Below, piece by piece: positions 1 to 9,078 of a stretch of DNA of 64,000 nt. The stretch comes from Caldilinea sp. CFX5 (GTDB lineage: Bacteria; Chloroflexota; Anaerolineae; Caldilineales; Caldilineaceae), in contig QWII01000024.1 of the NCBI GenBank assembly GCA_021405325.1, positions 1 through 64,000 on the forward strand. Direction: 5' to 3'. Each line of letters opens with the position of its first letter. Position 1 is the first letter of the stretch. Position numbers and translations under genes: made by a program. Under the pieces are notes generated by a model, which made no database searches, was not told where the DNA came from, and was given only the letters and a program-made list of their open reading frames with translations.

Positions 1-70
1 AATCGTAGGTGCGGTTTGTAACCGCACTTGCTCCCTGGGAACCGTGCGGTTACAAACCGCACCTACGATT
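1..70. repeat. Perfect 27-bp inverted repeat (palindromic element)
   Basis: Bases 1-27 are the exact reverse complement of 44-70, around a 16-nt loop. The window may start inside a larger element. It would fold as a very stable hairpin on either strand and looks like a REP/MITE-type palindromic unit. No reading frame here is convincing. Confidence 0.85.
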
Positions 71-260
71 ACCGAAACAAATTCCTAACTCCCATCAACT
101 GCTGCGCTTCCGCGCCCTGTGCTTCCGCGCCCTGCGCCCTATGGCGGTCACGCCTGACGCCAGACTGCCAGCCAGTATAAAGATCAGCAGTTGTAAAGTC
201 AAGCTGAAGGCAAAGAAATTGGCGGCTGGCGGGATATAACGGTTTTTCTCATACACATTT

Positions 261-407
261 TCAGCCTTGTTCCCTCAGCCTGGATTTGTCCGGCACGGTC
301 GTTTCTGCAAAGACCCGAAACGCCTGTTGTTTGTACAAGACAAGGATGACAACGATCATCGTCAGCATCAAGCCCAGGTTGGCCAGCACCTGATGCTGAA
401 TAACCAT
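261..407 (-). CDS. Small single-pass membrane protein (48 aa)
   Basis: An ATG at 405-407 lies five bases downstream of the stop codon of the ABC permease gene and opens a 48-codon frame. Residues about 8-25 (VLANLGLMLTMIVVILVLY region) form one clear transmembrane helix, followed by a charged tail ending RLREQG. The tight spacing suggests translational coupling to the exporter genes, so it could be an accessory subunit of that transporter. No family is recognised; the call rests on the hydrophobic profile and position. Confidence 0.5.
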   Translation of the reverse strand: MVIQHQVLANLGLMLTMIVVILVLYKQQAFRVFAETTVPDKSRLREQG

Positions 408-412
408 ATCAG

Positions 413-2815
413 CTACTCATAAACTAAACTCTCACGCACACTGATGCGGCTGGCGGCGCGCGCCGGTAGCCAACTGGCCAGGGTCGCCAGCACGGTGATG
501 ATCCCCAGCCAGATCAGCGCCCCGGTCGGCGTATATTTGTAGATCAATTCCCCGTCCAGCGCCGCGCTCAGGCCCCGTACCATAACCTGGCCGGCGGGGA
601 TGCTTAGGGGCAGGGCCAGCAGCCAACTCAACCAGCCCAGAATCAGCCCTTCCCCCACAAAGAGACCGGCAATGGCGCGGGAAGAAGCGCCAATCGCCCG
701 CAGCACACCGATTTCGCGGCGCCGTTCCAAGACATTGAGCGAAAGGACACCGCTCAGGGCAATGCTGCCGACCACGCCAATCACCACGGCCATGACCGCC
801 AATAAGGTAATAATAATATCAATCTGCCCCAACACATTGGCGATGATCTGGGAGGCCGTGTCCTGATTAAAGACCGAAACCGCATTCAACTTCAGATTCT
901 GTTCCCGGTAGACGTCGCGCAAGGCACGGGCAACGGCGCTTTCACTGGCGGGATCTGTTGCTTCGGTCTGGATCCAGATAGTCTCAGCCCGATTGAGGTA
1001 GCCCAGTTCGTGCAACAACAGGCTGCGCGACACATGGGCCGAGCGAGTGATGATCGGGTCAAAGAGCAGGCCAACCACTTGCCAATCGGTTTCCCCTTCC
1101 ACGCCAAGGTTGAAGGTCACCGTGTCGCCGACGCCCACCCCAACCTTTTCGGCCAATTGTTGATTCAACACCACGGCGTAGCCGTCAGCCGGTTGCAGCC
1201 AGCGCCCGGCGCGCAACTGGGGCGCGTAGAGTTGGGTGGGCAGGGGTACGCCAAAGATGATTGTGGTTTCATCGGCATAAGCTTCGGGTTGACCGGCCGG
1301 CCGCACAGTGCCGCTCTCCAACGCCCACATTTCGACAGCCTTGATACCGGGTTGGGTCAGCGTCAAGGTTTCCACCCGTGCAATCCGCTCCGGCTCCTCA
1401 AATTGCAAGTTTACATTAAAGCGCAAGATCGAAAAGAGCAATTCGTCAAAAGTATAGAGCGTGGCATCGCGCACACTCATGACCGTCATAAAGATTAGCC
1501 CGCTGAGGACGAGCGTGATTTGGGTGAGGATAACCCGTTGTTTGTGGCGAAAGGTGTTACTGATGGTCAAGGCGAGCAGTTGGGGCAGCCGCTGCACTTT
1601 GGCCAGCAGCCGGTCTAATAAAGTCGCCCCGGCGCGCAACCCATAGCTGCTAATTGCCTCGCGCACAGTGATGCGGGCGCCGGCCAGGATCGGAAAAAGA
1701 CAGGCGATCAGGGGCGAGACCAAAGCGATGACAACTTGGGCGCCCATGGCCAAGGGGGACATGGTAAATTCACCCTCGGCATTGAAGCTGTTGAGCAGAA
1801 AACCGCCGAGCAGACGGGCGCCTAAGGCGCTCAGCGGCAGAGCTAGCAACAAGGCCAGCAGGCCGTAGGTCAAGGTCAAGGTCAGGTAGACGCGGAAGAT
1901 CACCTCGGAACGGGCGCCAATCGCCTTGAGGATGCCAATCTGGTTGATCTGTCGGCTGAGCAGCGCGGTGATGGTGTTATAGACCAGAAAAAGTCCCAAG
2001 ATCAGCGCCAACACGGCCAGGATACCCATAATGAAGAAGATGCCATCCATCGTATCCTGGAAAAAGTGCTTGGCCGGACTGGCGACGCGGCCACCGCCCG
2101 GCGCGAAACCGCCTGATTCGACGCCCTGTTTCTCCAACTTCGCTTGAAGCGTATCGGCAATCGCTGTCACCCGAGCTTCATCCCACTGATCGGCATCAGC
2201 CAGGATGCGATTATAGTTGCGCTCGCCGAGTAGATCGGCAAAACGGTCACGCGTGGTATAGAGTTGGAGATTGCCGCCAAAGCTGGGGGGTTGCACATTC
2301 GGATCATAGAGGACGCCGCCAATGGTGACCGTGGTTTCCTTTTTGCCGATGCGCAGATAGAGGGCGCGCCCTGGCTGAAGGCCAAAGACCGTGTCGGCGC
2401 CCTGACCCATGGCAAAGGCTTTCTTGTGAGGCCACTCCCCGCTCAATAGCTCCACCTTGGCAAACTTCTGCTGGGTATAGTCCGCACGCGCCGTCAGGCC
2501 GGCTGCCCCCCAGGGATCAGTGGGCGTCAGGCGCCACTCGACTGTACCTTGCTGAAACCCTTCCACTTCGTGGATGCCGTCCACATGTTTCAAGGCGCTG
2601 ATCGTCGCATCATCCACGCTGGGATAGTTCCAGAGGTAGATCATCGCCGGCGAAGAGGTGCGCCAGATCGCTTCCATGCCGGCCAGCATGAAATCCCTGG
2701 CGCCGACAATCATGCCAATGGCAAAGGCGCCCATAGCGATGATCAACACCACTTGGGCGGTGCGTCCCTTGTTTTCCCACAGGTCGGCCCAAAGCTTGTC
2801 CCACAGCACGCCCAC
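413..2815 (-). CDS. ABC transporter permease, FtsX/MacB-type double permease
   Basis: Integral-membrane subunit of an ABC exporter of the MacB/LolCE type, about 800 aa. It shows the duplicated FtsX layout: an N-terminal helix (AQVVLIIAMGAFAIGMIVG), a large extracytoplasmic domain, three helices, then a second helix, a second periplasm-type domain and three C-terminal helices near the end. Such proteins move lipids, lipoproteins or peptides by a mechanotransmission cycle driven by the ATPase encoded 46 nt upstream. I chose a GTG start at 2815 because GGAGGAGAGG precedes it at good spacing; the longer open frame to 2899 would overlap the ATPase gene. The cargo cannot be read from the sequence. 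Confidence 0.88.
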   Translation of the reverse strand: MGVLWDKLWADLWENKGRTAQVVLIIAMGAFAIGMIVGARDFMLAGMEAIWRTSSPAMIYLWNYPSVDDATISALKHVDGIHEVEGFQQGTVEWRLTPTDPWGAAGLTARADYTQQKFAKVELLSGEWPHKKAFAMGQGADTVFGLQPGRALYLRIGKKETTVTIGGVLYDPNVQPPSFGGNLQLYTTRDRFADLLGERNYNRILADADQWDEARVTAIADTLQAKLEKQGVESGGFAPGGGRVASPAKHFFQDTMDGIFFIMGILAVLALILGLFLVYNTITALLSRQINQIGILKAIGARSEVIFRVYLTLTLTYGLLALLLALPLSALGARLLGGFLLNSFNAEGEFTMSPLAMGAQVVIALVSPLIACLFPILAGARITVREAISSYGLRAGATLLDRLLAKVQRLPQLLALTISNTFRHKQRVILTQITLVLSGLIFMTVMSVRDATLYTFDELLFSILRFNVNLQFEEPERIARVETLTLTQPGIKAVEMWALESGTVRPAGQPEAYADETTIIFGVPLPTQLYAPQLRAGRWLQPADGYAVVLNQQLAEKVGVGVGDTVTFNLGVEGETDWQVVGLLFDPIITRSAHVSRSLLLHELGYLNRAETIWIQTEATDPASESAVARALRDVYREQNLKLNAVSVFNQDTASQIIANVLGQIDIIITLLAVMAVVIGVVGSIALSGVLSLNVLERRREIGVLRAIGASSRAIAGLFVGEGLILGWLSWLLALPLSIPAGQVMVRGLSAALDGELIYKYTPTGALIWLGIITVLATLASWLPARAASRISVRESLVYE

Positions 2816-2861
2816 ATTTACCTCTCCTCCCGCCAATCGCCGCAAATCCACCCCGTCCGCT

Positions 2862-3569
2862 TTATGCGCGTGCCATCGTATCCACAATCTGGCCGTCAAT
2901 CATGGTGACCTGGCGCGGCACCTCCTGGGCTAATTCCTTGTCGTGGGTGACGACCAGCATGGTTTTGCCTTGAGCGACCAAGCCATGAAAGAGGTCAAAG
3001 ACCTTGTGTGCGGTGGCCGTATCGAGATTCCCGGTCGGCTCATCGGCGACGAGCAGCGGCGGGTCATTGGCCAGGGCGCGCGCAATGGCGGCGCGCTGTT
3101 GTTGCCCACCGCTGACCAGGCCAGGCAGTTTATACGCCTGGTCGGCCAGACCGACCAATTCCAGCAGGTGCAACGCGCGTGCCCGCCGCTCTTTGGGCGT
3201 ATATTGACCGGCCAGATCCATCGGTAAGATGACATTCTTGAGCAACGTGAGCGCCGGCAAGAGCTGAAAAAATTGGAAGATAATCCCCACCTGTCGGCCC
3301 CGCCAGCGCGCCAGTTCATTTTCATTCATGGTATGCACCGGCTGTCCCAGCACCAGCACTTCACCCGTGCTAGGGTGGTCGATGCCGGTGATCATGTTGA
3401 GCAAGGTGGACTTGCCGCTGCCCGACGGCCCAACGATGGAGACAAACTCGCCGACGCCGACCTGGAGCGAAACCCCTTTGAGAATGGTGACTTCGGCCTC
3501 GCCGACCGCAAAGCGCTTGACCACGTTCTTTAGCTCGACCACTGTTTCATGGCGACTGGCGTCAGTCAT
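2862..3569 (-). CDS. ABC transporter ATP-binding protein, LolD/MacB family
   Basis: Cytoplasmic ATPase of 235 aa, the usual length for LolD-like subunits. Walker [10 protein letters not shown], the Q-loop, the signature LVSGGQQQR, Walker [13 protein letters not shown] and the switch histidine in VVTHDKE are all present in order. It is the first gene of a minus-strand pair with the FtsX-type permease and powers that exporter. Confidence 0.93.
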   Translation of the reverse strand: MTDASRHETVVELKNVVKRFAVGEAEVTILKGVSLQVGVGEFVSIVGPSGSGKSTLLNMITGIDHPSTGEVLVLGQPVHTMNENELARWRGRQVGIIFQFFQLLPALTLLKNVILPMDLAGQYTPKERRARALHLLELVGLADQAYKLPGLVSGGQQQRAAIARALANDPPLLVADEPTGNLDTATAHKVFDLFHGLVAQGKTMLVVTHDKELAQEVPRQVTMIDGQIVDTMARA

Positions 3570-3634
3570 TTGCGCCCCTTTCCACCGACCGTCATTACTT
3601 CACCGAATGAAAATGAGTTTATACCGGTCAAACC

Positions 3635-4423
3635 TTAGGGCACAGTGAGCGAGGCGATGATCATCTCCCCCACGCGCTGCTCTTTACCATCCAAGCTGAC
3701 GCCTGCCTGGCAGTGGGCGCCGGTGTGACCGAAGATGAAGCCAAATTCCAGATCACCCCGCTGTAGATTGACGACGCCTTCCCGCTCATGGTACCAGATG
3801 GCATCGACCTGCCCGCCTGGGCAAACGAAGAGCAGGCGTTGCGCCGGTTGACCGGCGATCATTAGCGTACCCTGGGCCCTAAACTCGCCTTCACCCACCC
3901 CAGTCAGCCATAAAAGAACTTCCTCCCCTGCACGACGATAGGTCATCCGGATGTTTAGCGTTGCGGCAACATCCTGTGGATGCAGGTTGAGTAGATGGCC
4001 GTTTAGGAGCGAATCGCCAGTCGTGCTTTCATCAACAACCCAATCGGGCGGCAAGCGTAGGGAGAACCCATAGGTGTTATTCGTATAGCTCCACCAACCC
4101 TGATCATCGGCTGGGACAATCGGCAGCGGTGTCGGCAATGCCCCCGGTGTGGCAGCGGAACCGGCTGACGCACCGGGTTTGCACTCGCCGCGGTAATAAG
4201 CCCACTCATCACACTCGCTGCCATCGGCAAAGACACAGACGCCCGCTACCCCACCAGCGGCGTCTTGTCTAAACACAAGCTTGCCGCCATGTTGCTCACA
4301 ATAGACCGAAGCCGGATTGGGCATGGTCGCGGCTGGGGGTTCGCTAGTCGGCGCGCGAAGGCAAGCTGCCGAAAAGAGAAGCGCGCCCAGCAGGAAAATG
4401 GTCAACAAACCTTGGCGAAGCAT
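3635..4423 (-). CDS. DUF333-containing lipoprotein
   Basis: A 262-aa exported lipoprotein. The N-terminus is a signal peptide with lipobox SAAC (Cys about 21). A DUF333 segment follows, recognisable from NPASVYC, GGKL and SECDEWAYYRGEC with its conserved cysteines; after a Pro/Ala-rich linker comes a PsbP-like or SCP-like domain beginning WWSYTNNTYGFSLRLPPDW. DUF333 proteins are of unknown function although often labelled putative hemolysins. It stands 65 nt downstream of the exporter ATPase start on the same strand, so it precedes that operon and could share its transcript. Confidence 0.8.
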   Translation of the reverse strand: MLRQGLLTIFLLGALLFSAACLRAPTSEPPAATMPNPASVYCEQHGGKLVFRQDAAGGVAGVCVFADGSECDEWAYYRGECKPGASAGSAATPGALPTPLPIVPADDQGWWSYTNNTYGFSLRLPPDWVVDESTTGDSLLNGHLLNLHPQDVAATLNIRMTYRRAGEEVLLWLTGVGEGEFRAQGTLMIAGQPAQRLLFVCPGGQVDAIWYHEREGVVNLQRGDLEFGFIFGHTGAHCQAGVSLDGKEQRVGEMIIASLTVP

Positions 4424-4580
4424 ATACCCTCCCTTCGCTGAGCCTACTGATGAATCACTGTAGACCCACGGTTATGAGTATACACGAAAAACTCCACCGC
4501 TGTACCACCCAGCAGTGGAGTTGAACGCCTAGTCAAGCGGGCAGTTTGTGTTGTTGGCGCCTGCAAGCTCACCACTTGCG

Positions 4581-5630
4581 TTACGCGGCCGGAAACGGCA
4601 CCTGATACCGTTGCCCCAGTTTCGTCAGTTCATCCGCCAACCCGGCTTCGATAGGAATCCCCGTTGCCCGCCGCTGTGCCCGCTGTAAACCTTCGATCTG
4701 GCCGGGGTAGTAGACCTGGTCAAACCCCGCAGCCGGTTCCAGCGCAGTCATCTCTTGCACCATCGCGCCCAGGTTTTGTTTGAAGAGCGCCAGCGGGAGA
4801 AAACGGTTCACATCGATTGCCATGAGAAAGTGACCCAGGTGACGGGGCGCGTCTATCTCGGCGTACATACGATTGATATGCGGCCCCCACGGCATTCCGG
4901 CCAGCAGACTGCAAAAAATGTCGATCACCATCGCCAACCCGCTCCCTTTCGGCCCTGCCGCCGGGTGAATGCCGGCCACCGCCCGCGGGTCAGTCGTGGG
5001 GTTGCCCTCGGCGTCGAGCGCCCAGGTATCGGGGATGGGGCGCCCTTCGACGGCGGCCAGCGCGACCTTGCCGTAGGCAATCGAGGTGGTCGCCATGTCC
5101 AGCACCACGGGAATGCCGTCGGTGGGGAAGCCGAAACAGATGGGGTTGGTGCCAAAGAAGGCTTTGCGCGCGCCATGCGGCACCAACATGCGGTCGGTGG
5201 CGGTCATGCTGATGCCGGCAAAACCGGCTTCGACCATGCGCAGGACATAGAAGCCGGCCATACCAAAATGGCTGGAGTTGCCGACCGCCACCAACCCCGT
5301 CCCCGCCTCAGCGGCCAGCTTCATGGCGTGGGTGGTGGCGTGATAGGCGACAACATGGCCCAAACCATCGCCGCCGTCAAGCAGACCCATGGCCGGCGCG
5401 GTTTGGGTAAAGGTCACTTCTGGACGGGCCTTGATCGTGCCGTTTTCCAGCCGACGCACATAGTGGGCCAGTCGCACGACGCCATGCGAGTCGATCCCGG
5501 AGAGATTGGCCATTACCAGACAGTCGGCTACAATCGCCGCATCGTCCGCCGGCACGCCAACCGCGGTCAGCACATCGATCACAAAGCGTGTCAGCTTGGG
5601 TTCTGGAATTAACATTGGATTGCTCGCCAT
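4581..5630 (-). CDS. Ldh2 family malate/L-lactate/ureidoglycolate dehydrogenase
   Basis: NAD(P)-dependent oxidoreductase of the type 2 malate/lactate dehydrogenase family (PF02615), about 349 aa, the normal size. Hallmarks are the N-terminal helical region with SGIDSHGVVRL (catalytic His), the GNSSHFGMAGFY stretch and the FFGTNPICFGFP/VLDMATT nucleotide-binding part. I start at the ATG at 5630 because AAGGAG lies nine bases upstream; the open frame begins three codons earlier at TTG. The preceding gene on the same transcript is a zinc alcohol dehydrogenase 41 nt away, suggesting a shared catabolic route for a sugar acid or polyol. The exact substrate is open. Confidence 0.88.
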   Translation of the reverse strand: MASNPMLIPEPKLTRFVIDVLTAVGVPADDAAIVADCLVMANLSGIDSHGVVRLAHYVRRLENGTIKARPEVTFTQTAPAMGLLDGGDGLGHVVAYHATTHAMKLAAEAGTGLVAVGNSSHFGMAGFYVLRMVEAGFAGISMTATDRMLVPHGARKAFFGTNPICFGFPTDGIPVVLDMATTSIAYGKVALAAVEGRPIPDTWALDAEGNPTTDPRAVAGIHPAAGPKGSGLAMVIDIFCSLLAGMPWGPHINRMYAEIDAPRHLGHFLMAIDVNRFLPLALFKQNLGAMVQEMTALEPAAGFDQVYYPGQIEGLQRAQRRATGIPIEAGLADELTKLGQRYQVPFPAA

Positions 5631-5671
5631 TCCTACCAACTCCTTTCTTATCGTAGGCCTAACTATGGAGG

Positions 5672-6697
5672 CTACACCGGCGTCAGCACAATTTTGAGGC
5701 CGTCCCGCCGCTCAAAGGCGTCGAAGGCGGCTTGCCATTCGGTGATGGGCAGGATCGCCGAGACCAGCGGGCGGGTCTGCACCTGACCGGAAGCCATCAA
5801 TTTGAGCGCTTTGCGCCAGGCGCTGGGCAAGTGAGCAAAGCTGCCATGCACTTCCAGCTCTTTGTAGCAGACCAGATCGAGATCCAAGGTAACGGGCTTG
5901 CCAAAGAGACCGACCTGACCATAGCGCCCCCGCCGCCGCACGAGCTTGAGACAGCTTTGGGCCGAAGCGCCGACACCGGCACACTCAAAGACGACATCGG
6001 CGCCGACACCGTCGGTCAGGTCGGCAATCGTTTGTTGGGTTGTCCCCTCTTCCACATTGAGCGCCAGGTCGGCGCCTAGGGTTTGGGCCATGACGAGACG
6101 CGCGGCATCGGCGCTCGTCCCTAGGACGACCACCTTGGCGCCGGCGGCTTTGACTACCTGGGCCATGAGCAGCCCAATCGCGCCGGGACCGGAGACAATG
6201 ACCGTCTCGCCCGGTTCTACATGGGTGCGTTCCAGCGCATGAACACAGCAGGTCAGCGGTTCACTCAGCGCGCCGGCGATCAGATCGACATTGGCGGGCA
6301 GGTGGTGAATATTGTGGGCCGGCACGAGGACATATTGGGTAAAGCCGCCATGCACCCCGCTGCCAATCGACTTGCGCTGTGGACACAAGTTGGGCAAGCC
6401 GGCGCGACAGAAGTCGCATTGCTGGCAGACCGAGAAATAGGTCTCACAGGTGACGCGATCCCCCGCCTGACAATTGGTCACGCCGGCGCCAATCTCCGCC
6501 ACAATCCCGGCCACTTCATGCCCCATGATGACCGGCGGATTGGAGGCATACTCGCCGTGATAGATATGAATATCGGTCCCGCAGACGCCGGTCGCTTTGA
6601 CTTCAATCAGTACATGGTTAGGCCGGATGACAGGCATGGGCACCTCCAAGAGTCCCACATGACCGTCGCCCGGAGCGAGTTTGGCAACACCTTTCAT
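5672..6697 (-). CDS. Zinc-dependent alcohol dehydrogenase (threonine/sorbitol dehydrogenase-like)
   Basis: Medium-chain dehydrogenase/reductase of 341 aa. The catalytic zinc ligands are Cys39 in GVCGTD and His60-Glu61 in MGHE; the structural zinc is held by Cys91, Cys94, Cys97 and Cys105. The Rossmann fold shows SGPGAIGLLMAQ. The set is typical of L-threonine 3-dehydrogenase, L-iditol or related polyol dehydrogenases. Start ATG at 6697 has a GGGGGGAAG ribosome site. It is first in a two-gene unit with the Ldh2 gene, so the pair probably oxidises a small hydroxy compound in two steps. Confidence 0.9.
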   Translation of the reverse strand: MKGVAKLAPGDGHVGLLEVPMPVIRPNHVLIEVKATGVCGTDIHIYHGEYASNPPVIMGHEVAGIVAEIGAGVTNCQAGDRVTCETYFSVCQQCDFCRAGLPNLCPQRKSIGSGVHGGFTQYVLVPAHNIHHLPANVDLIAGALSEPLTCCVHALERTHVEPGETVIVSGPGAIGLLMAQVVKAAGAKVVVLGTSADAARLVMAQTLGADLALNVEEGTTQQTIADLTDGVGADVVFECAGVGASAQSCLKLVRRRGRYGQVGLFGKPVTLDLDLVCYKELEVHGSFAHLPSAWRKALKLMASGQVQTRPLVSAILPITEWQAAFDAFERRDGLKIVLTPV

Positions 6698-6909
6698 GGT
6701 TCTTCCCCCCGTTGAATCAATTCAGCAAGCGCATTGCATATCAGCAGTTGGCATAGTGTACCACAGAATGGCCGCACCGACACCGGCTATTTGGATAAGC
6801 CGCGCCCTGGTCGGCTGGGGAGTTTCCGCATGTGCTACTTCATGCGATTCGCCCTTCGCAGTCAGGTGTGATAAAATGAAGATCATTCTTATAGCAGAAG
6901 GAAATTCAG

Positions 6910-7212
6910 ATGACTTACCGTGTTCTCCTGCGCAAAGAACCGACCGACGGTTATGTTGCCACCGCCTTAGACTGGCCCCATTGCCAGGTGGCGGCGTCCA
7001 CGCGTGAAGCGGCGCTGGCGCAAATTCAGATCGCCATTGTTGATCTGCTGACAACCGGCGAAATTGTCGATCTGGAAATCCCCACGCCCATAATTCCCGC
7101 GCCTTATGCGGATACCTTCGGCATGTTCCGGGATGATCCAACCTTTGCCGCGTTTGTCGAAGAAGTCAACCACTATCGCCACGAGCGCAATCAAGTCGCA
7201 GTTGACGAATAG
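6910..7212 (+). CDS. HicB-like antitoxin
   Basis: A 100-aa protein with the HicB/UPF0150 N-terminal fold (GYVATALDWPHCQVAAST then REAALAQIQ), a partial ferredoxin-like domain seen in antitoxins that bind their toxin and their own promoter. AGAAGG lies seven bases before the ATG. The next gene, a PIN domain, starts three bases after the stop, the standard antitoxin-toxin layout. A diverged second copy stands alone at 17033-17329. Pairing of a HicB-like antitoxin with a PIN toxin is less common than HicA or VapB pairings. Confidence 0.75.
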   Translation: MTYRVLLRKEPTDGYVATALDWPHCQVAASTREAALAQIQIAIVDLLTTGEIVDLEIPTPIIPAPYADTFGMFRDDPTFAAFVEEVNHYRHERNQVAVDE

Positions 7213-7215
7213 ACT

Positions 7216-7639
7216 ATGTATCTTCTTGACACCGACCACGCCACTTTGTATCAGCAAGGCCATGCCGAACTGGGACGACGGCTGGCGCAACTCCCACCGA
7301 ATCAGTTGACGACTTCTGTCATCACCTATGACGAACAAGTATCAGGGCGTTTAGCTGTTGTTCATAAGGCACGCAACCACCAAGAGCGTATTCATGCCTA
7401 TTACTTGGTTGCAACGGACACTTCAGTTTTTCTGCCGAATGCCGGTGCTGCCTTTTGATGAAGCCGCTGCCGCCGTGTTTCAACAACTCACGGCAGCAAA
7501 ATTGCGGATCGGTACACAAGATCTGCTCATTGCTTCTATCGCCTTGGCGAATGAGATGTCGCTCCTTACGCGCAATTTGCGTGACTTTCAGCGCGTCCCT
7601 GGCTTGATTTTGGAAGATTGGTCTACCCCGCCAAGCTGA
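7216..7639 (+). pseudogene. PIN-domain toxin (VapC-like), frameshifted
   Basis: The first frame opens with MYLLDTDHATLYQQGH, the PIN N-terminus with the first metal-binding Asp, and reaches ITYDEQ. It then leaves the PIN pattern, while a frame shifted by one base continues it (WLQRTLQFF, LPFDEAAA, then the acidic C-terminal motif KLRIGTQDLLIASIALA and LLTRNLRDF). The switch must occur at about 7402-7408. Joined, the two parts make a full-length PIN ribonuclease of about 140 aa. Either a sequencing error or a real loss of toxin function would give this picture. Confidence 0.75.
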
Positions 7640-7731
7640 CAAGAAGTCACTACTTGTTCGCCTTCTTGACTTGCGCTGACTTGCTATGACAACGGCAAAG
7701 CGCCAGCAACCCGGCAAGCCAACCAACCTTC

Positions 7732-8982
7732 TTATTGGCTAAATTCCGTCGTCTCATAGCGAATGCCAGGGAAGGTCACATTCGCCGGCGCCAGCGCCTC
7801 GGCGGCTGCGCTGTCGCCTTTCAACTCGGCCAACAGGAACGCCGTGACGAAGTGGTTGATCAGATCGTGGGCGCGGTTCATATCCCAGACCGCATCGGAA
7901 CAGGTATAGTAGAAGCCAGCACCCACCATGCCCGGACAGGCGGCGCAGGCGTTGCCAAAAATCATGTGGTCGGCGTTTTCAAAGAGGACGCGAGTCTTAT
8001 CAGGACCTGGCAACTGCTTATAGGGTTGCTGATAGGCAAGCGCAGCCCCGACAATGCTGTCTTTCGTGCCGTACAAAAGCATGACTGGTCGCTTCATTCC
8101 AGCAAGCCCATTATTGCCGAACAGGCTGACGGCCGGGGCGCTCGCCACTACGACATCAATACGCGGGTCACGCCAGTCGGGCCATAATCCAGCCGGCACG
8201 GCGTCGAGTCCGGCCAAGCTTGCCATCTCTGCCAGGTGGGCAGGGTAGTACTTGCAGTCGTTGTCTTGCGGGTAGGCTTGGCAGAAGCCGGCCTGCCATT
8301 CGGTCAGGTTTAGCCGTGCGCCCCCCAACGCCAACGCCGTCTTCCCACCCATTGAGTGACCAGCGGCAGCGACATGGGTCATATCGATCAGGCCAGCCCA
8401 TTCACCTGGGCGGGCGGTCACGGTTTCGGCAAAATCCAGCAGACGCACCAGGTCGCGTGGCCGGCTGATTTCGCTCTTGTAGGTGCATTGGAAGAGGGTT
8501 CCCCAGTTATCCTCGTGTACCGGCGCCATCACAACAAAGCCGTGCGACGCCAGATGTTCTGTGAAGAAGCCGGCAATGGCCGGGAAGCACCAGGCGCCGT
8601 GCGAATAGAGCACCAGCGGGTAAGGTTTATTCGCCGGATCTGGTGCGGCATTGTGCAGGGCGCACCCACCCGTGGAGAAGCCGGTCGTCGGAGAGGCGAG
8701 GAAGTCCATCGGATAGGTGACGATTTCTGCGACCCCTTCTGGTTTCAAGGCCGGATACCAGACCATCACCTGTAGGGGTCGCTCGCCCGCTTTGGTTGCT
8801 TTGACCACCAGTTCGCGCACCCCCACGGCATACGGCCCGCGCTGCCCATAGGTCGGCGCGTCTGGGCGCAAGCCGTGTGGCGGTTGCACCGTTGGTGGCG
8901 GCGGCTGCGTGATCGGCTGGCAGGCGCTAAGAATCAGCGCCGCCAGCAACAAAATGGTGAACAAACGATTGATGCGTACCAT
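7732..8982 (-). CDS. Secreted lipoprotein alpha/beta hydrolase (PAF-acetylhydrolase-like)
   Basis: A 416-aa exported esterase/lipase-like protein. The signal peptide ends in lipobox LSAC (Cys21). The body follows the PAF-acetylhydrolase/dienelactone hydrolase pattern: YPLVLYSHG oxyanion strand, nucleophile elbow GHSMGG, an acidic residue in LLYGTKDS and the histidine in NADHMIFG. It is anchored outside the cytoplasmic membrane. Its leader and C-terminal ending (ALAPANVTFPGIRYET) are nearly copied in the two hydrolases upstream, showing tandem duplication. Substrate unknown; phospholipid or ester hydrolysis is the family expectation. Confidence 0.85.
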   Translation of the reverse strand: MVRINRLFTILLLAALILSACQPITQPPPPTVQPPHGLRPDAPTYGQRGPYAVGVRELVVKATKAGERPLQVMVWYPALKPEGVAEIVTYPMDFLASPTTGFSTGGCALHNAAPDPANKPYPLVLYSHGAWCFPAIAGFFTEHLASHGFVVMAPVHEDNWGTLFQCTYKSEISRPRDLVRLLDFAETVTARPGEWAGLIDMTHVAAAGHSMGGKTALALGGARLNLTEWQAGFCQAYPQDNDCKYYPAHLAEMASLAGLDAVPAGLWPDWRDPRIDVVVASAPAVSLFGNNGLAGMKRPVMLLYGTKDSIVGAALAYQQPYKQLPGPDKTRVLFENADHMIFGNACAACPGMVGAGFYYTCSDAVWDMNRAHDLINHFVTAFLLAELKGDSAAAEALAPANVTFPGIRYETTEFSQ

Positions 8983-9078
8983 AGTTGATACTCCTTGCGG
9001 TTGCGATTGACCGCTGTTAACATGTGGCTACAGCGGATTGTAAACCCGTCATAGCCACACCGTTGTTGCGCCACGACC

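Noticed and set aside
9..239. Plus-strand open frame of 76 codons
   Set aside because: It runs through the 27-bp inverted repeat and has no ribosome site or domain pattern.
4755..5612. 285-codon plus-strand frame opposite the Ldh2 gene
   Set aside because: Shadow frame, His/Arg/Gly-rich as expected from antisense of a GC-rich gene.
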